Shown piece by piece: positions 8,657-17,058 of a stretch of 64,000 nucleotides of DNA. The notes beneath the pieces are model-generated. The model was not told the DNA's origin. It worked only from the letters and a program-made list of their open reading frames with translations, and made no database searches. The position numbers and the translations under genes are program-made. The DNA is from Aminobacter sp. HY435. Lineage in GTDB: Bacteria > Pseudomonadota > Alphaproteobacteria > Rhizobiales > Rhizobiaceae. The DNA lies in assembly GCF_027568395.1 (NCBI RefSeq), contig NZ_JANKZL010000009.1, forward strand, positions 213,387 to 277,386, given 5' to 3'. Every line of letters begins with the position of its first letter. Position 1 is the first letter of the stretch.

Positions 8657-11620
8657 GTGACAAGCATGGCGGCCAAGAAGCCCTCGACCCAATTGCGCCT
8701 GGAGTTGAAGGCCGACGTCAAGCCGCTCGACGCCGAGCGGGCTGGCCGAGAGTTGGCGGAATTCGCAGCCACTGCGGACGATGCGGGGTTGGATCGCCTG
8801 GCAGGTTTTCTTCGCGCGGCTGGCGCAACGCAGGAGTTCCTCGCCGCCGTTTTCGATCTCTCCGTCTTCATGCGCGACAGCGCCCGGCGTCAGCCGGAAA
8901 TGCTCGACCGGCTCTTCGATGTGTCCGTTGCCGAACGGCTCGCTGCCATCGGCGTGGTGATCGCAGCGTTGCCGCGCGATCCGGAGGTCACCGAAGCGAA
9001 TCTGATGGCGCGCCTGCGCCGGCTGAAATCCGAGGGGCATTTCCTGGTCGCCTTGGCGGATTTGTCGGGCGAGGCCGATGCCGCGCAAAGCGTGCGCCGC
9101 ATGAGCGATCTCGCCGATCTCTGCACCAGCGCGGCCATCGAGTTCCTGCTCCGGGACGCCAACCAGCAAGGCAAGCTGAAGCTACCAGATGCGGACCATC
9201 CGACCGTCGGCTCGGGATGGATCATCCTTGGCATGGGCAAGCTCGGCGCCCATGAGCTGAACTTCTCCTCCGATATCGACCTGGTGGTGTTCTTTGATCC
9301 GGAGGCGTCGGCGATCATCGATCCGATGGAGGCGACCGAGCTGTTTGCGCGCCTCACCCGGCGGCTCGTGCGCATCATGCAGGACCGCACCGAGCACGGT
9401 TATGTCTTCCGCACCGACCTGCGCCTGCGTCCCGATCCGGGTTCGACGCCGCTTGCCATCTCGGTGCCGGCCGCCTTGCACTATTACGAAAGCCGCGGCC
9501 AGAACTGGGAGCGCGCGGCGATGATCAAGGCACGCCCCGTCGCCGGCGACATCGCAGCCGGAGAGGCCTTCCTGAAGGAACTCCAGCCTTACGTCTGGCG
9601 CAAATACATGGACTACGCGGCGATCGCCGACGTCCATTCGATCAAGCGCCAAATCCACGCCCACAAGGGGCACGGCGAAGTCGCGGTGAAGGGCCACAAC
9701 GTCAAGCTCGGGCGGGGCGGTATCCGCGAGATCGAGTTCTTCGTCCAGACCCAGCAGCTGATCGCCGGCGGGCGCTTTCCCGAATTGCGCGGGCGCGCCA
9801 CGGTTCCGATGCTTGCCCAGCTCGCCGAGCGCGGCTGGATCACGGCCGATGCGCGCGATGCGCTGGAGCGCCAATACTGGTTCCTGCGCCGGGTCGAGCA
9901 CGCCATCCAGATGGTCGCCGACGAACAGACGCACACCTTGCCCGAGGATGATGAGGGCATCGAGCGCATCGCCCACATGCTCGGCATGGCCGATGCCGAA
10001 ACCTTTTCCAAGGCGTTTCGTGCTTCGTTGCAGGAGGTCGAACGGCATTACGCCGCGCTGTTCGAAGCAGCCCCCGAGCTGTCGTCGGGCGTCGGCAATC
10101 TCGTCTTCACCGGCGATGTCGATGACCCCGACACGTTGCACACATTGCACAATCTGGGCTTCCAGCGGCCCTCCGACATCTGCCGGGTCATCCGCTCGTG
10201 GCACTTCGGCCGCTACCGGGCGACGCAATCGGCGGAGGCGAGGGAGCGGCTGACCGAGCTGACGCCGGCGTTGCTCGAAGCCTTCGGCAAGACGCGCCGC
10301 GCCGACGAGGCGCTGATGCGTTTCGACGAGTTCCTGGCGGGACTTCCCGCCGGCATACAGCTGTTTTCACTGCTCCAGTCCAATCCCGCCCTGCTCAAGC
10401 TGCTGGCGACCATCATGGGCGCTGCGCCGCGGCTTGCAGGCATCATCACGCGCCGGCCGCATGTCTTCGACGGCCTGCTTGATCCCGCCCTCCTGTCCGA
10501 ATTGCCCGATCGCGCCTATCTGGCTGCCCGCCTTTCGGCGTTTCTCGAAAGCACGCGCCTCTACGAGGAGGTGCTCGATCGCCTGCGCATCTTCGCTGCC
10601 GAACAGAAGTTCCTGATCGGCGTTCGCCTGCTCGCCGGCGCCATTGATGCCTCGCGCGCCGGCAAGGCATTCTCCGATCTTGCAGATCTGACCGTAGGTG
10701 CCGCGCTCGATGCGGTCGAAGCCGAGTTCGCCGTTCGCCATGGCAAGATATCAGGCGGCCGCGTGGCGATCCTTGGCATGGGCAAGCTCGGCAGCCGCGA
10801 ACTGACGGCCGGCTCCGACGTCGATCTCATCCTGCTCTACGACCACGACGAGCAGGCCGAGGAGTCCGACGGCGACAAGCCGCTGGCGCCGTCGCATTAT
10901 TATGCCCGCATGACCCAGCGCCTGATCGCCGCGGTTTCCGCGCCGACCGCTGAAGGCGTGCTCTACGAGCTCGACCTAAGGCTGCGCCCCTCCGGCAACA
11001 AGGGGCCGGTCGCCACCCACATCTCGTCTTTCCGCAAGTATCAGCGCGACGAGGCCTGGACGTGGGAGCACATGGCGCTGACACGCTCGCGCCCGATCGC
11101 CGGCGCGGCGTCGCTCTGCGCCGACGTCGAGGCGGAAGTGGCTGACATCGTCGCGCTGCCGCGCGACGCTGCCAAAGTGGCGGCCGAGGCGCGCGACATG
11201 CGCCAGATGATCGAGGACGAGAAGCCGCCGCAGGACCTGTGGGACATAAAGCTCGTGCCGGGCGGCTTGATCGACCTCGAGTTCATCGCCCAGGTGGCGG
11301 TGCTGACCGGCAAGATCGAGGGGCTGGGACATACGACGAGCACCGCCGAAAACCTGCACCGGCTGGCGCCAGGCTTCGCCGATGCGCAGGTTCGCGAGGA
11401 CCTGGTCGATGCCTACGGTCTTTATGCGGCGATCACACAGATGACGAGATTGTGCCTAACTGGCGCCTTCGAGCGGAACGATGTTCCACCAGGGCTTTCG
11501 GATCTGCTGCTCGCGGCAACCGACTTGCCCGATTTCGGCGTGCTTGAAGCACATCTCAGGGAAACGTCGCAGCAGGTTCGAAGCGATTTCGACAAGTTGC
11601 TTCGTGCAAAGCGCAAGTAG
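8657..11620 (+). CDS. glnE: bifunctional glutamine synthetase adenylyltransferase/adenylyl-removing enzyme
   Basis: Adjusts glutamine synthetase activity to nitrogen status by adding or removing AMP on the synthetase, under control of PII proteins. 987 residues, full length. The duplicated nucleotidyltransferase domains are visible by paired signatures: GMGKLGAHELNFSSDIDLVV near residue 193 and GMGKLGSRELTAGSDVDLIL near residue 707. Each is followed by the helical GlnD-PII-like region. The GTG at 8657 abuts the kinase stop; ATG at 8666 is an alternative start. A terminator overlaps the convergent kinase gene just downstream. Confidence 0.97.
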   Translation: MTSMAAKKPSTQLRLELKADVKPLDAERAGRELAEFAATADDAGLDRLAGFLRAAGATQEFLAAVFDLSVFMRDSARRQPEMLDRLFDVSVAERLAAIGVVIAALPRDPEVTEANLMARLRRLKSEGHFLVALADLSGEADAAQSVRRMSDLADLCTSAAIEFLLRDANQQGKLKLPDADHPTVGSGWIILGMGKLGAHELNFSSDIDLVVFFDPEASAIIDPMEATELFARLTRRLVRIMQDRTEHGYVFRTDLRLRPDPGSTPLAISVPAALHYYESRGQNWERAAMIKARPVAGDIAAGEAFLKELQPYVWRKYMDYAAIADVHSIKRQIHAHKGHGEVAVKGHNVKLGRGGIREIEFFVQTQQLIAGGRFPELRGRATVPMLAQLAERGWITADARDALERQYWFLRRVEHAIQMVADEQTHTLPEDDEGIERIAHMLGMADAETFSKAFRASLQEVERHYAALFEAAPELSSGVGNLVFTGDVDDPDTLHTLHNLGFQRPSDICRVIRSWHFGRYRATQSAEARERLTELTPALLEAFGKTRRADEALMRFDEFLAGLPAGIQLFSLLQSNPALLKLLATIMGAAPRLAGIITRRPHVFDGLLDPALLSELPDRAYLAARLSAFLESTRLYEEVLDRLRIFAAEQKFLIGVRLLAGAIDASRAGKAFSDLADLTVGAALDAVEAEFAVRHGKISGGRVAILGMGKLGSRELTAGSDVDLILLYDHDEQAEESDGDKPLAPSHYYARMTQRLIAAVSAPTAEGVLYELDLRLRPSGNKGPVATHISSFRKYQRDEAWTWEHMALTRSRPIAGAASLCADVEAEVADIVALPRDAAKVAAEARDMRQMIEDEKPPQDLWDIKLVPGGLIDLEFIAQVAVLTGKIEGLGHTTSTAENLHRLAPGFADAQVREDLVDAYGLYAAITQMTRLCLTGAFERNDVPPGLSDLLLAATDLPDFGVLEAHLRETSQQVRSDFDKLLRAKRK

Positions 11621-11696
11621 GGCGGTGGGACGTCCATGCCAAGCCGACGATGAAACTTAAAGGCGCCAGGCGGTTCGTCCGTTGAAATCTGGATCA

Positions 11697-11718
11697 GGTC
11701 GCCTCAGGCGGCCTTTTT
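11697..11718 (+). terminator. terminator of glnE
   Basis: Stem GGTCGCC (11697-11703) / GGCGGCC (11707-11713) with one G-T pair and a 3-base loop, followed by five T. It overlaps the last codons of the convergent sensor kinase gene. Confidence 0.7.
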
Positions 11719-14037
11719 CATCGGGCGGCTGACCCTGCGGACCGGGATGCGCACCGCAACGATGGTGCCTATCCCTTCGGTCGACCTGATCTTCAGCGCC
11801 CCGCCATGCAACTCAGCCAGAGAGCGCGAGATGGCGAGGCCAAGGCCCGAGCCTTCGTGGTTCTTGGAGAACTGGTTCTGCACCTGCTCGAACGGCCGGC
11901 CGAGCTTGTTGAGCGCGGTCTTCGGGATGCCGCAGCCATTGTCTTCGATGCTCAGCGTCATCGCGCCGGAGGCGTTGCGCGCGCGCACCGAAATGCGGCC
12001 GCCGTGTCCGGTGAATTTTACCGCGTTGGACAGGAGATTGATGACGATCTGCTTGATCGCCCGGCGATCGGCGAACAGCGTCATCGAATCCGCGATCTGC
12101 GTCTCGACGGTGATCTGCTTCTGCGCCGCCTGCAACGAGATCACGCGAACCGTCTCGCGGATGAGCGGGCAAAGGTCGATTTCCTCGCGATCCATCGAGA
12201 ACTGGCCGGCCTCGATCTTCGACATGTCGAGGATGTCGTTGATGACCCCGAGCAGATACTTGCCGCTGGAATTGATGTCGCGGGCGTATTCCTCGTAGCG
12301 CGGCGAGCCCAATGGCCCGAACAGCCGGCCTTCCATCAACTCCGAGAAGCCGATGACCGCGTTCAGCGGCGTGCGCAGTTCGTGCGACATGTTGGCGAGG
12401 AATTCCGACTTGGCGCGGTTGGCGGCTTCGGCGCGTTCGGTTTCCTTCATGTATTTGCGGTTGAGTTCGGCCATCTCGCGCGCGCGCTCTTCCTCGGTGC
12501 GGCGGGCAAGGCTTAGGTCGTGGATCGTCGCCATCAGCCGACGCTCGCTTTCCATCAGCTTGTCCTGGTGCTGCTTGATCTGGGTGATGTCGGAGCCCAC
12601 CGACACAATGCCGCCATCGCGCGTCCTGAGCTCGTTGACCTGAAGCCAGCGGCCGTCGGAAAGCTGGCGCTCGTAGGTGGCGCCGGCGCGCGGACCGTTG
12701 GCGTTGGCAAGCCGGCGCTCGGAAGCAAACGCCATCATGCGCTCTTCCAGATCCTGGCGCGCGGTGCCGGGCAGGACGTCGCGGTCGTTCAGGCCGTTGT
12801 CGTGCTGGTACTTCGAATTGCACATCACCAGCCGATCGTTGGCATCCCACAGCACGAAGGACTCGGTGATGTTTTCGATCGCCGTGCGCAGCCGCAGGTC
12901 GGCGGCTTCCGAGCGCAGCGCAAGATGCCGCTGCTCGGTGATGTCCACGGCAATGCCGGTCATCTGGATTTCGGGCGCTTCGGGGTCGATGACCTGGGCG
13001 CGGGCGCGCATCCAGACCCAGCGGCCGTCGGCATGGCGCATGCGAAACACCCGATCGATATGATCGACCTCGCGCGCCACCACCTGGTTCGCCATCTCGA
13101 ACAGGTCGCCGTCGTCGGGGTGGATGATACGGGCCACTTCGCCGAAGGACAGCATTCCCTCGCAGGACTCGTAACCCAAAAGCTCGTACATCGAGCGCGA
13201 CCAGTACATCTTGCCTCGCACCATGTCCCAGTCCCACAGCCCGCACTTGCCGCGCACCAACGCCAGGTCGATGCGCTCATGCGCTTCAAGATAGATCTGG
13301 TCGGCGGCCTGGGCGCGCGCCGCCTGGCTGAAATAGGCAAACAGGATGATGATCAGGATGCCGGCCGTCATCACGAACAGCGCAACGTTCAGTGACACGG
13401 TCTTGCGCCATTCGGCGAACACCGCGTCCTGCGGCACCATCGCTGCCGCCGCGGCGCGCTTGCCCTCGGCCAGGCTGACCGCGGCGAACCAGTCCTGACC
13501 GCCGATCCGGACACTGATGACGCCGGCGCGGTCGCCGAACATGAACAGCGGCTGGCCGCCGGAGACAATGGCGTCGAGCGCCTGGCCCTGCCAGCCCGTC
13601 GACTGAGGGGTTACGGCGATGATGCGAAAATTCTGGTCGGTCAGGGCAATGACATGGCTGCGGCTCAGCATGCCTTGCTGGCTCGAACGCTCGAGAAGGT
13701 CGTGCCCGGCGGTCGCGAGCGGCACTTCGTTGGTGGTGTCGACCATCAACGAATTGACCATTTCGCCCGCGGCAAGCGACAGGATCGCCTTGGCGTTGCG
13801 CTCGACGTCGTCGCGCATGGACATCAGCGACAGGAAGCGCGTGCCGGCGACGACGATCAGGAAGATCATGATAAGCGTCGGGATCGACCGGCGCAGGATC
13901 GGTTCGGCGGCGAGCAGGCGGTTGTAGGCGGGTTCGGCGATAAGACGTGCATTGCCGGCCAAGCTGGCGCCACGCGCCGGCTTGCGTCGGACAACAGCAG
14001 TCTCATCGGGCGCGCCCCACGCGTCCGCCTTGGCCAT
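11704..14037 (-). CDS. PAS-domain sensor histidine kinase of PleC/PdhS type
   Basis: Membrane histidine kinase of about 777 residues. Two membrane helices (near residues 50-70 and 215-240) bracket a periplasmic domain; two or more PAS domains follow (WDWDMVRGKMYWSRSMYELL and RTAIENITESFVLWDANDRL). The phosphoacceptor motif is NMSHELRTPLNAVIGFSEL, followed by the GRLFGPLGSPRYEEYARDI stretch typical of the alphaproteobacterial PleC/DivJ/PdhS group that acts on DivK and so on CtrA cell-cycle control. N, G1 (IEDNGCGIP) and G2 (GSGLGLAISRSL) boxes are present; there is no receiver domain. ATG at 14037 has a GGGGAG ribosome binding site; a TTG five codons upstream is less likely. The PleC-versus-PdhS label is inference. 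Confidence 0.85.
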   Translation of the reverse strand: MAKADAWGAPDETAVVRRKPARGASLAGNARLIAEPAYNRLLAAEPILRRSIPTLIMIFLIVVAGTRFLSLMSMRDDVERNAKAILSLAAGEMVNSLMVDTTNEVPLATAGHDLLERSSQQGMLSRSHVIALTDQNFRIIAVTPQSTGWQGQALDAIVSGGQPLFMFGDRAGVISVRIGGQDWFAAVSLAEGKRAAAAAMVPQDAVFAEWRKTVSLNVALFVMTAGILIIILFAYFSQAARAQAADQIYLEAHERIDLALVRGKCGLWDWDMVRGKMYWSRSMYELLGYESCEGMLSFGEVARIIHPDDGDLFEMANQVVAREVDHIDRVFRMRHADGRWVWMRARAQVIDPEAPEIQMTGIAVDITEQRHLALRSEAADLRLRTAIENITESFVLWDANDRLVMCNSKYQHDNGLNDRDVLPGTARQDLEERMMAFASERRLANANGPRAGATYERQLSDGRWLQVNELRTRDGGIVSVGSDITQIKQHQDKLMESERRLMATIHDLSLARRTEEERAREMAELNRKYMKETERAEAANRAKSEFLANMSHELRTPLNAVIGFSELMEGRLFGPLGSPRYEEYARDINSSGKYLLGVINDILDMSKIEAGQFSMDREEIDLCPLIRETVRVISLQAAQKQITVETQIADSMTLFADRRAIKQIVINLLSNAVKFTGHGGRISVRARNASGAMTLSIEDNGCGIPKTALNKLGRPFEQVQNQFSKNHEGSGLGLAISRSLAELHGGALKIRSTEGIGTIVAVRIPVRRVSRPMKKAA

Positions 14038-14203
14038 ATTGGCTCCCCGCAAATCCCATCTTGAGTTGACTGATCCGGCAACACCGCACTTCCGAATCGG
14101 TACTAAAGAATCAAAGCTGATTCCCCTTGTCCAGTGGGCGAGGCGAAAAAGATTAAAGTTGTCCTAAAATCGTAGCCGAAAAGCTGAGGCGTTTCGCCCG
14201 AAC

Positions 14204-14237
14204 CAAAACGGCGGCCGCGATGGTCGCAAGCCGCCGT
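14204..14237 (-). terminator. terminator after pepN
   Basis: On the minus strand CGGCGGC (14236-14230) pairs with GCCGCCG (14215-14209), extended inside by GCGA/TCGC, and is followed by TTTT. It lies about 25 bp past the pepN stop. Confidence 0.7.
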
Positions 14238-14261
14238 GCCGTGGAAGTCGGTACTTGTCGC

Positions 14262-16907
14262 TCAGGCAAGTGTGCGATCGATGATGTCGCGCAGGTCGGC
14301 GGAAAGCCCGTCCTTGGCCTGTATCGAAACCAGTGCCGCACGCGCCTTGGCCTGCCGCTTCGGTTCGAGCGAACGCCACGAGCGCATCGCGGTCGCCAGG
14401 CGCGCCGCCACCTGCGGGTTGCGCTTTTCGACGGCCAGCACGGTCTCGGCGAAGAAGGCGTAGCCGGCCCCGTCGGCACGATGGAAGCCGGTCTGGTTGG
14501 CGCTGGCGAAGCCGCCGATCAGCGAACGGACGCGATTGGGATTGGCGATCGAAAAGGCCGGATGTTCCATCAGCGCCCTGACCGCATCGACGGCGCTTGC
14601 GCCGGGCGCGGTCGCCTGGATCATGAACCATTTGTCCATGACCAAGGGATCGCTGCGATAGCGCTTGTCGAATTCGGCCAGTGCTTTCTTCGTTTCTTCG
14701 GACCCGCCATGCCTGTGGGCCAGGATGGCAAGTGCGGCTGCCCGGTCGGTCATGTTGGTGGCCGTGGCAAAGTGCTCGGCCGCCCGCTTTTCGCCGCCTG
14801 GCAGGATCGCCAGATAGTCGAGCAGCGTATTGCGCAAGGCACGCCTGCCTGCGCTGGCGGCGTCGGGCGAGAACGCGCCGTTGCTGCGCAGCCCCTCGTA
14901 GAGCTGCGAGAAGATTTCGCCATTGGCCGCTGCGATCGCGCGCGCCAGTGCTTCGCGCCCGGCATGGATCGCGTCGGGATCGATGTTCTTGCCGATTTCG
15001 CGGGCAATGTCGGCTTCGCCCGGCAAGGTCAGGGCCAGCGCCCGGAATGCGTGTTCGAGGCCATCGGTGCCGGCGATGCGCCCGGCCAGCGTGACCAGTC
15101 CCGGGCTGAATGTCTGCTGCTTGCCGCCGAGGCTGCTCTTGAACGCTGCAATCGTCGCGTCGGTCAGCAGCGTGTTGAACGCCTGCCAGCGCGAGAACGG
15201 ATCGCTGTCGTGCGAGGCGAGGAACATCAGGTCATCGGGGCGCTGCTCGACGGTCAGCGTCACCGGCGCCGAGAAGCCGCGATTGAGCGACAGCACCGGC
15301 CGCTCGGCGATGCCCGAGAAGGTCACCACGTGCTTGCGCTTGCGGACATGGATCACGCCGTTGTCGACGGTGGCCCCTTCCACAGCGGCATAGGCCATGT
15401 CCTTGCCGTCGGCGCCGACCAGACCGAAGGCGAGGGGAATGTGCATCAGCCGCTTGCGGCTTTCCGAGGGCGTCGGCGGCACCGATTGCTCGATCTCGAT
15501 GGTGAATTCGCCGCTGCCAGAGTTGTGCGACGTTGACACGCTGAGGTTCGGCGTTCCGGCCTGATGGTACCACAGCGCGAACTGCGACAGATCCTTGCCC
15601 GACACGTCCTCGAACACCTTGAGGAAGTCTTCGATGGTCGCCGCGTCTCCATCGTGGCGCTCGAAATAGAGGTCCATGCCCCCGCGGAACAGCTCGGCGC
15701 CGAGCACGGTGCGGATCATCCGCACCACTTCCGAGCCCTTCTCGTAGACGGTTGCCGTGTAGAAGTTGTTGATCTCGCGATAGCGGCGCGGGCGGACCGG
15801 GTGTGCAAGCGGCCCCTGGTCCTCCGGGAACTGGTGCGCGCGCAGCGTGCGCACCTCGGCGATGCGCTTGACCGGCCGCGAGCGTTCGTCGGCCGAGAAC
15901 TCGTGGTCGCGGAAAACCGTCAGCCCTTCCTTGAGGCAGAGCTGGAACCAGTCGCGGCAAGTGATTCTGTTGCCTGTCCAATTGTGGAAGTACTCATGCG
16001 CGATGATCGCCTCGATATTGGCGAAGTCGCCGTCGGTCGCGGTCTCCTCATCGGCAAGCACGTACTTGTCGTTGAAGATGTTGAGGCCCTTGTTCTCCAT
16101 CGCCCCCATGTTGAAGTCGGACACGGCGACGATGTTGAATACGTCAAGATCGTATTCACAGCCGAACACGTCCTCGTCCCACTTCATGGAGCGGCGCAGG
16201 GCGTCCATGGCGTAGCCCGCCTGGTTCTCCTTGCCGTGTTCGACATAGATACCGAGTTCCACGTCCTTGCCGGAAGCGGTGACGAAGCGGTCCTTGATGC
16301 AGCCGAGGTCGCCGGCGACCAGCGCAAACAGGTAGGACGGCTTGGGGAAGGGGTCGTGCCAGACGGCGTAGTGCCAGCCTTGGCCGAGGTCGCCATGCTC
16401 GACCGGGTTGCCGTTCGAGAGCAGAAGCGGCGCCTCGGCGCGCTCGGCCTCGATGCGTACGGTGTAGACGGACAGGATGTCCGGCCGGTCAAGGAAATAG
16501 GTGATGCGGCGGAAGCCCTCGGCCTCGCACTGGGTGCAATAGACCTTGCTGGAGCGATAGAGCCCCATCAGCGCCTCGTTGCGCGATGGCGCAAGCTCGG
16601 TCTCGATCAGCAAGGTAAAGCGGCCCGACGCCGGCGGGTTGTGAATCACCAGACTGTCGGGCGTCGCCTCGAAGGCGTCCTCCGGCAGCTGTGCGCCGTC
16701 GATCTCGATGCGGCGCAGTTGCAGCCCGTCGCCGTCCAGCTCGAGACGGACCGGCTTGTCGACATCGGCGCGCCGCTCGATCGCCAGCTTGGCCACCACC
16801 CTGGTGCTGTCCTGGCCCAGCCGGAAATCGAGTTCCGTCCTGGGTATCAGGTAGTCGCTCGGCCGGTAGTCCTCGAGACGAAATACCTGTCCAGTATCAG
16901 TGCGCAT
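14262..16907 (-). CDS. pepN: aminopeptidase N (M1 zinc metallopeptidase)
   Basis: Cytosolic broad-specificity aminopeptidase of peptide turnover. 881 residues, the usual size for bacterial PepN. The substrate-binding exopeptidase motif GAMEN is at residues 268-272, and the zinc site HEYFHNWTGNR at 304-314 (His304, Glu305, His308) with the third ligand Glu327 in KEGLTVFRD. The C-terminal region matches the Ig-like and helical domains of E. coli PepN. An upstream in-frame Met would add 45 residues without family similarity; ATG at 16907 gives the normal N-terminus. The gene is divergent from the molybdenum hydroxylase gene, with about 150 bp for both promoters. Confidence 0.96.
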   Translation of the reverse strand: MRTDTGQVFRLEDYRPSDYLIPRTELDFRLGQDSTRVVAKLAIERRADVDKPVRLELDGDGLQLRRIEIDGAQLPEDAFEATPDSLVIHNPPASGRFTLLIETELAPSRNEALMGLYRSSKVYCTQCEAEGFRRITYFLDRPDILSVYTVRIEAERAEAPLLLSNGNPVEHGDLGQGWHYAVWHDPFPKPSYLFALVAGDLGCIKDRFVTASGKDVELGIYVEHGKENQAGYAMDALRRSMKWDEDVFGCEYDLDVFNIVAVSDFNMGAMENKGLNIFNDKYVLADEETATDGDFANIEAIIAHEYFHNWTGNRITCRDWFQLCLKEGLTVFRDHEFSADERSRPVKRIAEVRTLRAHQFPEDQGPLAHPVRPRRYREINNFYTATVYEKGSEVVRMIRTVLGAELFRGGMDLYFERHDGDAATIEDFLKVFEDVSGKDLSQFALWYHQAGTPNLSVSTSHNSGSGEFTIEIEQSVPPTPSESRKRLMHIPLAFGLVGADGKDMAYAAVEGATVDNGVIHVRKRKHVVTFSGIAERPVLSLNRGFSAPVTLTVEQRPDDLMFLASHDSDPFSRWQAFNTLLTDATIAAFKSSLGGKQQTFSPGLVTLAGRIAGTDGLEHAFRALALTLPGEADIAREIGKNIDPDAIHAGREALARAIAAANGEIFSQLYEGLRSNGAFSPDAASAGRRALRNTLLDYLAILPGGEKRAAEHFATATNMTDRAAALAILAHRHGGSEETKKALAEFDKRYRSDPLVMDKWFMIQATAPGASAVDAVRALMEHPAFSIANPNRVRSLIGGFASANQTGFHRADGAGYAFFAETVLAVEKRNPQVAARLATAMRSWRSLEPKRQAKARAALVSIQAKDGLSADLRDIIDRTLA

Positions 16908-17058
16908 GCAAATGGCCTTCCTGTCGAATTCCGAACGCTGGTTCCACGCTGGTAGAATAAATATGCGGCCGCTGCTCTTTACACGAAACGTCCCCTCGGC
17001 AAAACTGCTCGCGACCGCACATTGCTGCGCTCCCTTCACCAATCCTCACGAGGCAGAT